DNA of 64,000 bases from Lumbricus terrestris. Its lineage: Eukaryota; Annelida; Clitellata; Crassiclitellata; Lumbricidae. The stretch covers positions 63,613,686-63,677,685 of the forward strand of contig OX457037.1 of NCBI GenBank assembly GCA_949752735.1, given 5' to 3'. Each line of letters opens with the position of its first letter. Position 1 is the first letter of the stretch. Below, piece after piece: positions 46,391-55,997 of the stretch. Under the pieces are notes generated by a model, which saw nothing but the letters and a program-made list of their open reading frames with translations, was not told where the DNA came from and made no database searches. The translations under genes were made by a program, and so were the position numbers.

Positions 46391-46919
46391 TTGTACACGT
46401 AGGTCTATCCCACACACTGGTTCTTCATGATTGTCGATCTCTTCGACTAAGTAGTGATTCTCTTTACTCAAGGCTTGTCGTACAACGAGAAATGCTCTGG
46501 GATGCTTAACGGAGAAAAGATGGTCGAGAATAGCTCTACATCTGTCTGATGCGATGGGATTCTCGTGGCGCATCCTTTGCTTTTGGTCGATGCTGATCAC
46601 GTGTTCTTGCACCAGCCAATCACACAGCCGATCCGGTTCAACATCGGACACAAATTTGGCATAGACGTTCAATATCCGATGCTTTACCTCATCATTTGTG
46701 AAAACATCTGATGCATAATACAAACATTTTGCAACTATAGAACATTAAACTTTTTCATTACAGGCTAATTCTCAAATTTCTTCTATCAAAAACGACTTCA
46801 TATTTTGTACTAATTACGCTAGACCTATATACTGTCAACTAATCACATTAGTAATCAGTCAAGTGGATGAAACGTTTTTGTGGAACATGTATACATGCAT
46901 ACATAGTTAGGCCTACATA

Positions 46920-48100
46920 CAGGGTGCGGCCAAAAAAATAACCCATTACGAAAACTGCGATTTCTCGAAAACCGTTTAATATTTTCTTACAAATATTTTC
47001 ATTCTTATTCGTAACATATTTCTGCATATTATTTGAAAATTTTATGTCAGTATCTTTATATTTGTGATAATGACATCAGGCAGAACAAAGAACTGCATTT
47101 TTTCAATTTAACACGGCATTCACGAAATGGGAAATCATAACTTTATATAAAGTAGCCTGCAGTGTGCCATAATAAGGTTTTCTTCACCGATGAAAATATC
47201 TTTTACATAAATCCACCCCTTAATACTCAAAACAACCGCGTCTGGGCGAAGAAGAAAAAAGCTGATATCCATCCAAGCCGCCTGTTGGTCGAGAGAACCA
47301 AGTTCTCTCCCAACATCATGGTTTCTGCAGGTGTCAGCTATGAGGGCAAAGGACGCTTGCATTTCATTGACGAGAAGTCAATGCTAAGTACTACACGTGT
47401 GGAGAATCTTTTGCCTAAGCTTGTCGATGACTGTCACACTGTCTTGGGAAATCAGTTCACTTTTCAGCAAGATGTAGCGCCCGCTCACGGCGCCAAGCTG
47501 GCCCAAGATTGGTTAACAAGTCACTGTCCGGACTTCATCGACAAGGATTCATGGCCGCCAAATTCCCCAGATATGAACCCACTCGACTATGCTGTCTGGG
47601 GTGCAATGCTTGAGACTTACAAAAAACTTCCCACAAAGCCAAAGAACATTTCTGAACTGAAAACTACGCTGCAAATCATCTGGAATGACTTGCCACTTGA
47701 AACCATGCAGAAGTCTGTTCTGGGCTTTCGAAAACGTCTGCAAGCTTGCGTAAAAACTAACGGTGGTCACTTCGAACATTCATTGCACAAAACTTAACAG
47801 TTTGGCCTAATTTTGTCAACAACAATAAGTAACCTTGCGCTTTATTGCATTTCTGTTTGCGTCGCTACTTTGTTATTTATTGCTGTTATTGCTGTCACTA
47901 AATGTCTGTTGAAACGAAAATAACATTGGTTCAATTCAGGGTTGCACCATTTTGGTGTTCATGCATCGAATTTCATTAGATTTATCCAAGTTGTAGATAG
48001 ATATGTGTCAAATAGACAGGCGAAGTTTTATAACAAAATATTCAGCGGTTTCTGAGAAATCGCGATTTTCGTAATGGGGTATTTTTTTGGCCGCACCCTG
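46920..48100 (+). mobile_element. Tc1/mariner-like element, TA target site
   Basis: Inverted ends CAGGGTGCGGCCAAAAAAAT / ATTTTTTTGGCCGCACCCTG, continuing with ACCCATTACGAAAA and GCGATTTCTC, between TA dinucleotides (46,918-46,919, 48,101-48,102). It encodes a truncated transposase at 47,162-47,797. About 240 bp of non-coding sequence stands where the DNA-binding half of the gene should be. Confidence 0.9.
47162..47797 (+). CDS. Truncated Tc1/mariner transposase with a DD37D triad
   Basis: 211 codons, uninterrupted. Catalytic residues are D10 (FFTDENIF), D104 (FQQDVAPAHGA) and D142 (SPDMNPLDYAVWG). Between the last two there are 37 residues, the DD37D spacing of the maT-like group rather than DD34D mariner or DD34E Tc1. 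The end NGGHFEHSLHKT is typical. Family members have about 330-350 residues. The N-terminal helix-turn-helix DNA-binding domains are missing, so this product could not bind the TIRs by itself. The first ATG lies near the apparent deletion joint and may not be a native start. Confidence 0.85.
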   Translation: MCHNKVFFTDENIFYINPPLNTQNNRVWAKKKKADIHPSRLLVERTKFSPNIMVSAGVSYEGKGRLHFIDEKSMLSTTRVENLLPKLVDDCHTVLGNQFTFQQDVAPAHGAKLAQDWLTSHCPDFIDKDSWPPNSPDMNPLDYAVWGAMLETYKKLPTKPKNISELKTTLQIIWNDLPLETMQKSVLGFRKRLQACVKTNGGHFEHSLHKT

Positions 48101-48102
48101 TA

Positions 48103-48776
48103 CATTTACTAGCACATGATGTAAAAACCATGAAATAAAGTCACGAAAAACACCCCTCGAAATGAAAAATGTAAGATAATAAAATGCATTCACTAGCACA
48201 TAATGAAAAACATGGTGGTCGAAAATGGTAAGAAATAAGGGTTGTAATCAAGGGTAGGCCTATTCGCGGGTATAGCCTACAGCGTATACTCACCTCTGTG
48301 AAAAACGGATGACTAAAAAAAGTCATCACTTTTGCTCGGACGGGAAGCTGAAGAAACATCCCGCCCCCAATCAAATCATGGCTATGGCCTTGTGTGCACC
48401 CAGGTCTCGCAGTCATAAAGTACTGTGCTAAAGGTCGTGGTATTGAACCATCAATACCACGATATATTTCCTCTACTAGGTTATATAGGAGCTCTCAGTT
48501 GCTGGTTATTAGCATTAAACCAATGAAAAGCTTACTTGAATGTGCCATTCCAGTTGTCATTGGAATTGAATACCGATCGCATTTCTTTTCCTGTAAACAA
48601 AATATTTATCTTTCTTTGAATATGTAATGGCTATGAAATGACTAAATAAACTAGCCCGTTAGTTTGCCTCTGTGTAGGCCTAGTGTGCATGTGCACTCTT
48701 GGTTTTGCCCTGGAATTTGGGAAATACAACAGACCTAGCTAGGCCTATAAATAATGTTGTTGACGCTTAGACTATA
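48103..48776. other. No gene seen
   Basis: Contains a short perfect hairpin around 48,437-48,462 (CGTGGTATTGA ... TCAATACCACG) and one copy of the dispersed GATGACTAAAAAAAGTCATC palindrome near 48,309. Confidence 0.4.
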
Positions 48777-49150
48777 ATGGGTAGAAACAGGAGAGGTCGA
48801 ATCAGGAACGAGAAGACACTGGAAGATCTAGGAACGGAAGAAACAGTAGTTACTGTAGACAAGATCAGGAAAAGAAGACTCACATGGTTTGGCCACGTGA
48901 AAAGAATGGGCGAAGAAAGACTACCAAGTGCGGTTTTGGACGGCCACGTGGAGGGAGTAACTCCGAGTAAGAAGTAGAGGAAGACAGCAAAATACCTGGA
49001 TGGATAACATAATAGAAGACCTGAAAGAAAAGAACATGGATTTGAGGAAGGCCGTGGACACTGCAAGAGACAGAGGAATGTGAAGACGTCTTGTAAAGGC
49101 CTCATCGTCAACGTAATGGTTGACGGAAGAGAGAAAAAAGAAAGAAGATA
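48777..49150 (+). pseudogene. C-terminal fragment of a LINE reverse transcriptase protein
   Basis: It encodes TLEDLGTEETVVTVDKIRKR, then RRLTWFGHVKRMGEERLPS, and in a shifted frame WMDNIIEDLKEKNMDLRKAV and ARDRGM. These are the GHV-RM and DLKE-RD motifs found at the end of RTE or similar LINE proteins. There is a stop in SKK* and a TGA where a W is expected. It ends in an A-rich tail near 49,140. It is a different LINE family from the CR1-like ones. Confidence 0.75.
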
Positions 49151-49600
49151 ATAATTATCACACCTATCCTAGATAGCATATGCACGGCGACACGCCCTTA
49201 TCCTTTGAATAAGAAAGCGAATATGAAAAAAAAATTAAAACCTTATGCCGATATGATTAGTTTCATATTCTCAACGCAAAACTGTATGCTCTTTATTCGT
49301 TCACACACACTAACGCCATCTTGCAATTTGACCGTTAAGACTCGAGAAGAAAACACAAATTAGCCTAGAAGGTGTTCAGTAGGGTATATAGTTCTGTCTG
49401 CCAACAGCACGGCGGTTGACAAGAGTCAATAAAGTAGCGAAGTATAGGCCTAGGCCTAATGCAAGTATTTTCACAATAACTGCATCTGCTATAAAAATGT
49501 GAATTGCTAATTAGGTTAGACTAATAGCCTAATTCAACTCTGTTTGGGCCCCTGGAGGTCGTGGGCCCGTGTGCCTTGCGTACACTGCACACATGGTATC
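49151..49600. other. No gene seen
   Basis: AT-rich with several TAGGCCTA-type palindromes. A TTTGGGCCCCTGG/GTGGGCCCGTG stretch near 49,543-49,573 resembles hAT internal ends but lacks a partner. Confidence 0.35.
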
Positions 49601-49614
49601 TACGCCACTGTCGC

Positions 49615-49990
49615 TCCGTAAGCTAACCTTCACTTACCTGATCCCTGTGCTCTCAATCTTTAGCAGCAATTGGAAAGTCTTAGTCTTCAATAGCGAGATC
49701 AACTACAAGACTTTCAACAGTGAAGGTGCAGCAGAGCGGTAACTGTATGAATGATATGATGACGACTCATAGGCGTGCTCTATAATAAACCGACCGAGTG
49801 CTCTATTATAATAAACCGAGCTTCCGTATCCATGCGAATAGACCTGGTGAGCCATATGCAGTGAAATTAGCGAGGTTTGCGCTGGTAGTCTTTGTAGGCA
49901 TATGACGTTTACCCAGTTACCCACTGAAAATTATTACTTAGCGCAGTCTGGCTATAGGCCTACCGGGTATACCGCTGGCATTTGGTGTAG
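49615..49990 (-). other. Duplicated region with a donor-like site (left copy)
   Basis: Resembles 52,536-53,040. On the minus strand both contain TATTGAAGACTAAGACTTTC-like text and then an exon-like end, GGGATCAG/GTAAGTGAAGG here and GGGATCGG/GTAAGTGAAGC at about 52,552. A conserved strong donor suggests a first or 5'-UTR exon of the gene family. The upstream frame has stops, so protein coding is doubtful. Confidence 0.35.
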
Positions 49991-50068
49991 CCTATAACGC
50001 GAGCAGGCCTATACAATTCAACTTCAACGTTTAAGTGCTGACTCATCGTCGTCATTTGTCCTGTAGGC

Positions 50069-50988
50069 CAGAGGCGGTGTGTAGCGTAAATATGGTGTGT
50101 CGTTGGTGTGTCGCGAAGAATAATGGTGTGTCGCGAATTTTCATAGCATACACTCGTCGTTCTTGTATCGCACTGACTTGCTTACTTTAGCAATTTAGCA
50201 GGCGTAGGCTGTGAGAATCCGTAGCACTCTACAGGCCTATCTATTCCATTTCATCGCAATCTGGAGCTGGCCTCAATGTTTGCCTTGTAGGCCATAATCC
50301 CTACACGTAATAGGCCTAAGCTTACATGTTTTGCGATTGACGCCGGAAATGTGGCTTTTCAAGCTATAATACAAACACGTTAGCGAACGCGCCGAATAAA
50401 CTGTTGCACAGTGCTGTGATATTCGAGAATAATGGCGAGAATTAGCCTATATTTAAGAAACGGGAATTTTGTGGATGCCGCGGAAATGTGCTTTCTCAAC
50501 CTGTTTGCGTAACCTATTTAGAATTACACAACCATAATAAACACGGTGAACAAAGCCAGGGACCCGAGGTCCCAATGCCCTGGCTAAGTTGCTACGCAGC
50601 TGTAGGTAGGCCCTATATTGCACTCACAAACCCGTCGATCGTCGGGCGTCTTACTGTTCAAAGAAAATCTGGAAGCAAATCCCACTTACTGTTGGGCCAA
50701 ACAATTGACGCAGAGTAATAAAACGATGCAGAATCGTTCATTTAGATCGTTATAATTTTGAATTTTAGAATCATTAGACTCTAAATGGCATTCAGTCATT
50801 TCAGTGTAAACATTCTCATTCATTAGAAATTTTAACAATTTAAAATAGATAAGCTATTTTAATTTTAACATCGGCCCATTTTCATTTCAAAATATTGATA
50901 TTATGACGATTGTATGGTGTGTCGCCAAATTTGATTGCAAGTTAACTAATTATGTGTGTCACGCGCGGGAAAAGGTTGAGAACCTCTG
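50069..50988. mobile_element. hAT MITE with perfect 8-bp TSD
   Basis: Ends CAGAGGCGGTGTGTAGCG and, inverted, CAGAGGTTCTCAACCTTTTC. CTGTAGGC flanks both sides (50,061-50,068, 50,989-50,996). GGTGTGTCGCGAA repeats occur near the left end and one GGTGTGTCGCCAA near the right. No transposase. Confidence 0.8.
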
Positions 50989-50996
50989 CTGTAGGC

Positions 50997-51543
50997 CTAC
51001 TGAAAAAAGTACAGAAAGTTTCATTCTGGCCAAAAGACAGCAGTGATTATGTGAACCACTGGTCGTGACACCAGTGGTTATGGCTACTCGGCCTATCAGT
51101 ACTCAATTGGACCTATGGCCTATATGTAGTATAGTATTTAGCGCATTTATTGTTGCTATTTTTATTATTAGGGTCTATTACTCTGGTTGTTAGTTTTAGA
51201 TTATTGGGTCAAGTTTTACATTTTAAAGCATAATCTCTCAATCTGTGTTAGTTATAGTATAATATAGCCCATTGTTGCTATTGTCCGAAACACTAGCGTT
51301 TCATGAACCGAAAATGGTTATATAGCAATATTTTCGCATGACTAAACCACAAAAATTAAGAGTTTTCCTTCTTGGTTAAAAGTGTCCCAATTCAGCGGAA
51401 AGTTACTGATGTGGCAATCATTCGAAATGTGGAAATTAGCTAGGTTCTTGCAAATTGTGCGATATTGTTTCGAGTGATCTATTCTAGGCTACTAAAAGCT
51501 GGTAGAGACTAGAGAGCTAAAAAAAATACCGTTCTTAGTGCCA
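50997..51543. other. No gene seen
   Basis: AT-rich spacer between the hAT MITE and the propeller-like ORFs. Confidence 0.35.
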
Positions 51544-51810
51544 TCAACGTGTAAAATGGACATAGCCTACTATTACTATCTCTTTCCTTTCGCGGTTGTA
51601 ATGCGGTCTGGCACAGCGACCTAGCATGTCCGCATCCAGCTGCGGGCGAGTGAACTCCAGGAGATTGAATTCAGCATCTAAAAACTCGATTGCGTCCATT
51701 CGTGTCTGCATCACAAACACATTAATTTTTAGTGCGTCAATTGACGACTGATAATATAGTGGCGTAGAATATTGCCATCCATATCGACCTCCGTCAACTT
51801 CATTTGCCAT
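51544..51810 (-). CDS. Hypothetical ORF downstream of the propeller-like ORF
   Basis: 88 codons, with DAIEFLDAEFNLLEFTRPQL in the middle. It lies about 150 bp after the ORF at 51,959-52,357 on the same strand, in a different frame. It may be a continuation of that protein in a separate exon or a chance frame. No domain recognised. Confidence 0.25.
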   Translation of the reverse strand: MANEVDGGRYGWQYSTPLYYQSSIDALKINVFVMQTRMDAIEFLDAEFNLLEFTRPQLDADMLGRCARPHYNRERKEIVIVGYVHFTR

Positions 51811-51958
51811 GTTTCGTTAGATGAAACTAGGACAAGGTTTCCATTTGATCGCGGAATTATATCGTAGAGATTATAAGGACAACTTTATTTCATGTTTTGA
51901 AAGAACCACTCGCGTCATGGATGCTTATTACCGTATATTGCTCATCGCTTTGCTGCTT

Positions 51959-52357
51959 TTAAAAGATCAAACTACCATTGGCAGTTTCTATTAGAGTATT
52001 GCGTGACATCCACAGATCAGTAATCACCGATGTTCCTACAGTGAATCGGTGTTCATCATCTTTAGCAATACCCGGTACGTAGGATTGAAATGGCATCGTG
52101 CTCCTTCGTTTCTCTGCATACCGTGCTACGTGAACGCAGTTTGACTCGCTGCTGCTGGCCACTAAGCTCGGCGGGTATTTTCCTGGTAGCGGGATCAAAT
52201 CATTCGCCTCTTCCATAGTGTTGCGGTCGTTAACATTACAAGTGAAATAGTCTTGGTCATCATAGACATTTTGGCAGATCATAAACACTTGATCCATCGT
52301 TGAAATCACTCGGTAGATTAGAGACGTCTCTGGAGGCACAGCGTACAGGCATTGCAA
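51959..52357 (-). CDS. Propeller-like ORF of unknown function
   Basis: An open frame of 133 codons that extends a little upstream (no clear ATG; an acceptor-like ACTACCCAG lies at about 52,390). Patterns such as VISTMDQVFMICQN, FTCNVNDRNTMEEAND, LIPLPGKYPPSLVASSSESN, CVHVARYAEKR and NTLIETANGSLIF have the beta-strand alternation of propeller blades, like those N-terminal to NHL repeats in some invertebrate proteins (from memory). It lies between the two donor-like regions at 49.6 and 52.55 kb and could belong to a third gene copy. No internal stops, but no partner copy to test selection. Confidence 0.4.
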   Translation of the reverse strand: MQCLYAVPPETSLIYRVISTMDQVFMICQNVYDDQDYFTCNVNDRNTMEEANDLIPLPGKYPPSLVASSSESNCVHVARYAEKRRSTMPFQSYVPGIAKDDEHRFTVGTSVITDLWMSRNTLIETANGSLIF

Positions 52358-52430
52358 TACGTTGAGAAACGAGCGCCTCTGGGTAGTTTCCTTGAAGAGG
52401 CGCTATATAAATACTTGAATGAATTATCTT
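52330..52430 (+). repeat. Possible LINE/SINE 3' end
   Basis: AAGAGGCGCTATATAAATAC followed by TTGAATGAATT resembles the 3' tails of invertebrate LINEs or SINEs. A weaker relative (GAGGCGTGATG ... GAATGAATGAATAC) is at 56,690-56,728. Confidence 0.35.
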
Positions 52431-52535
52431 CCACTGTAGAATATACTATTCCTAGGAACTAATAAAGTTTCAATGAATCAAACACACAATGATGGATCAA
52501 TGTTGATGTCACATCTATAGGCTAGTCTTGAATCC

Positions 52536-53040
52536 GTAAGCTGAGCTTCACTTACCCGATCCCTCGAGATCTGTTCATAAACTTCTGCAGTAATTGGCAA
52601 TGACTAGTCTTCGATAGCAAGATCAACTGCAAAACTCCGAGAGGTCATGCTACTGCAAGACTAAAATTACGATCAATAATTATCTGCATGCATGACACAC
52701 TGATGACCCACATGCAACATGTTACACAGTTACAGTAGACCACGTATCATAAAGGGGAAGTTTAATCTACCGTGGGTTCTAAGAAAAGAACTTTGGTATA
52801 CTTAGGCTACGTTAGCCTATCTCATAATCATTATTATCTTTAATGGCCGTTTGCGTTCATCGACACTCAGTGGCTTATAGCTGTAGGTGGAGTCGTATGG
52901 ACTGCAGGTCGATTAATCGGAACACTGTAAAGTAAACTCTACTACAGACAGAAAGCCACATAATAAAGCGGTGTAGTGGAGGTATACGCTGGTAGACCTA
53001 CACGGCAAATACCCACTAAAAATTATTAGCTGTGGACTGT
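52536..53040 (-). other. Duplicated region with a donor-like site (right copy)
   Basis: Counterpart of 49,615-49,990 with GGGATCGG/GTAAGTGAAGC on the minus strand at about 52,552. See that entry. Nothing else was recognised up to 53,290. Confidence 0.35.
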
Positions 53041-53639
53041 ATTACCACTTACGACTAAATCCAAACAAGACCCAATACCGTACATATGGCTCGGCACTCG
53101 CCAACAACTTGCAAAACTTCACTTGGAAGCTTTAACTCTTGAGTTTCCTGGGATTACATTTGCCTCCTCTGTTCGGGACCCTGGCTTCACATTAGACCGG
53201 GAGATGACGTTCTCGAAACACATAAATCAACTTCATTGCGTTTGTGACTACCAACTACAGCTTACGTCAACTTAGTGTCGTATCTCGATCTCTGACTCCT
53301 ACTGCTGCTCCTGCCATCTGAAGGTGAAAGTCCATTCCATAAATGATTATTTGGACTATCAGTAGCTCCTATATGAAAACAGGAAACTATGAAGAACAAA
53401 TTGGACTAAGCACAGAAATCTCTCATAATTGTTCAAGTTCAAAGAGAAAAGGAAATGATCGGACCCCTATATTAATTGATTATGAAACTTAGACAACATT
53501 TTTTGTTTGAGTTTAAAGAACTTGCATAGGTCTATTATCGAAAAATGAGCATTGATCATCAATAACATTATCTATCTGTTTCTGTATATCATAATTTTAT
53601 TGTTGAGGTCAATTACCTTTTTGGCTTAATCATTAAAAT

Positions 53640-54060
53640 TCAAATATCGTAATATGTCCACCTGCGTATATCACATTGTTGCCGGTCAGAAGAATATCCT
53701 CGATGGCCCTCGTAATGTGAGTTTCTCTATCTAGAGAATTTCTCTCTTAAAGTCGAAGTTTAAATCCCATAACAAGACTCGACTGCATAGGTCTACCCCC
53801 AATCTGTAACCATCAAATATCCATCAAATTTTTCATCAACGGAAAAATGGAATGGACAATTATTCTTTTGTTCAACGGAAAATACAAAGTCCAAAGGAAT
53901 GACTTCTGAAGTTTTCCATCTTCATCTATGCCGTTCGTCATCATATAAAAAGCACAGACATGCCACGAAATGATCGTTGGTCAGTTTTATTGCTTGCAAT
54001 GGATCACCACGACCATCCGAATATGATGCTATAGCTTTATCTCGCGGATCATTATTCATT
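53640..54060 (-). pseudogene. Partial NHL 3' exon copy in copy B
   Basis: Antisense text ACATTGTTGCCGGTCAGAAG, AGAGAATTTCTCTCTTAAAG and CCATTTTTCATCAACGG-like blocks match 9,800-10,660 without the 480-bp insertion found there. No reading frame survives. Confidence 0.6.
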
Positions 54061-54153
54061 GATCAGCCACAGTTAAAAGCAACCACATACTTGACTCAGA
54101 AACTCTTAAAGCAGTTATATTTTATTTAGAAAATGGCTTAATATTTAATTTCA

Positions 54154-55021
54154 TTATCTTAAATCAAAAAACAAAATCTGTCCTTCTCCGTTCATCCTAT
54201 TGTTGTCGGCTACAATCAGTCGACCATTTGACTCGTCCAGAAGAATCCTCGATGGACCTTGTAACTTGTCCTTCTCTTTCGAGAGAATTTCTCTCTTAAA
54301 TTTCAAATCTGAATTCAATAATAAAACTCGACCGTTATTTGGATCAACGACGAACACAGATCCATTTCCATCCACCGAAAAATGGAATGGATAATACAGT
54401 TGTTCAATGAAAGATGCACATCCTATATCGAATGACTTCTTGTGGCGTCCATGAGCATCTACTAACCACACTCTGAGTCGATCATTTTTTGTAAATCCAT
54501 GACCAACCAAGTAATGATCGTTGGGCAGTTTTATGGCATGCGTCGGATACCACATGAGTGGATCTGATGATAGAATAGTCCATCTGGAGAATATTCATTT
54601 AATTTATGGTGATATAAAACAGCTAAAATGACATTCGATTGATATGAAGTAGTCAGACTCAATCCAATATCGTTTCCTGTTGACCAATGGCTTATTAATT
54701 GTCCATTTGGATCAACTCTAAGTATTTCATTCGAATTACATGAACTTTTGAAATCGATGATGTAGAGACATTCATTTCTGCTGCAGGATACTAGGCCCTA
54801 TATCACAAGGATCATTCAGTTTCTTCAAATTCCATTGACGAATATAACTGAATTTTATAGTATCGTAGACTTCAACTTCAGAACTCTGACTATTTACAAC
54901 AAACAATTCTTTGTCTAAGATTGTGAATCCGTTAATTTCTTTTCCTTTTTCGAAGCTTTCGTTTTAGTCGCCTGAACTAAAACTGGATCCGATTTACGAC
55001 CATGACCATTTTGAGGATTGT
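54154..55021 (-). pseudogene. NHL-type propeller exon with frameshifts (copy B)
   Basis: It has the same acceptor (TTATTTTCAG), stop codon and polyadenylation signal as the intact exon at 10,791-11,674. The last 133 codons are open (YPTHAIKLPNDHYLVGHGF, FHFSVDGNGSVFVVDPNNGR, RILLDESNGRLIVADNNR). Upstream a 1-nt deletion in an A-rich run near 54,953, extra bases near 54,795 and a deletion near 54,570 break the frame. It is therefore probably not expressed as a full propeller. Confidence 0.75.
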
Positions 55022-55382
55022 CTGAAAATAATGACAGAAATACTTCAATATTACGTTAATGTTAATATTAATACTAATATTATTGTGCATATTACAACCT
55101 AAAATATTGTAGGAATTTTATTAAATATAGGGCTTATTTTATATGATTTTGCTCAAAATTAGATGAATCTGAGTCAATCTCAGGGACATAACAATCAATT
55201 TTTACCAAAGTATACATGATCGTTGAAATGACAATGAAGGCTTTCGGGAAAGCCCAGTAAAAAGCAGAAGCAGAAAAAAAGAGAAATAATTGACCCGTTT
55301 CAACACAGGGATTATAGTAGACAAGTAGTCTACAGTTCTACACAATGAGAACAAATTCTGTCAAAATAATGAACAAGGAATC

Positions 55383-55480
55383 TGAATGCACGGTGGCCGA
55401 TTGGTTAGAGCGGTCGTCCTGTAACTCGAAGAGTAGGCTATAATGGTTCGATCCTCGTCAGAGGCGGTTACTGCATGCGG
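55383..55480 (+). other. tRNA-like sequence (SINE head or tRNA pseudogene)
   Basis: TGGCCGATTGGTTAGAGCGG fits a tRNA box A and GGTTCGATCC fits box B, about 45 nt apart. The stems between them do not fold into a clear cloverleaf. The copy A counterpart is interrupted at 12,025-12,640. Confidence 0.5.
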
Positions 55481-55997
55481 GGATCTTCACTAAGTCCTTC
55501 GCGCGCAATAATTGCTCTGTGATAATATTTTTCACTGGGAAGCACATTTAAAACACTCACTCAGTCCACCGAGACTCATGTTGAGAACAACAATTTTTAG
55601 AGCTTAGTCTGCATTCGTTCTTTATTAAATCTCACAAAATAATTTATTCGTATAAAGTGCAGCCTTCTTACAAGTTGCCCAAACCATGCAAAAATCCAAC
55701 TTGATAGAGTATTTACCCGGTACCAGTCGTTAATAAATTTTTTTGTGTACAATATTTGACGAAAGTCTGTCTTTGCAGATCTTCGTCAAAAGCTGTTTTT
55801 GAGATGCCTACTTTAAGGCAACAAAGAATATACGAGGCCACGTGGTTATCAAATTATATGCAATAAATACTTTAATATAAAAATAAAAATGGCAGGACAC
55901 TTTATTATTGTTAGCTGCTGCTAGCATATCTTCGTGGAGGTCATGCGCATTCTTATTATGCATGCGGTTTTGGGCTTATTTCCATCTCTGTCACCTG

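Larger units (their letters stand above)
44123..46707 (-). pseudogene. CARD-domain exon disrupted by a transposon
   Basis: The two parts 46,707-46,391 and 44,147-44,123 flank the element at 44,156-46,390. Without it and one TSD copy they form a 342-bp exon: acceptor TATGCATCAG, donor TTACAAG/GTTATT, both introns phase 1. It encodes a CARD, an alpha-helical death-fold domain that binds other CARDs in innate-immune and apoptotic complexes. Visible features are VKHRILNVYAKFVSDVEPD, LCDWLVQEHVIS, RCRAILDHLFSVKHPRAFLV and NHYLVEEID. The insertion adds a TAG just after the domain, so the allele would be truncated unless the element is spliced out. Linkage to the downstream coiled-coil and NHL exons is inferred from strand, order and phase. 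Confidence 0.8.

Noticed and set aside
48767..49111. 114-codon minus-strand hydrophobic frame as a membrane protein
   Set aside because: Antisense of a recognisable LINE reverse-transcriptase tail.
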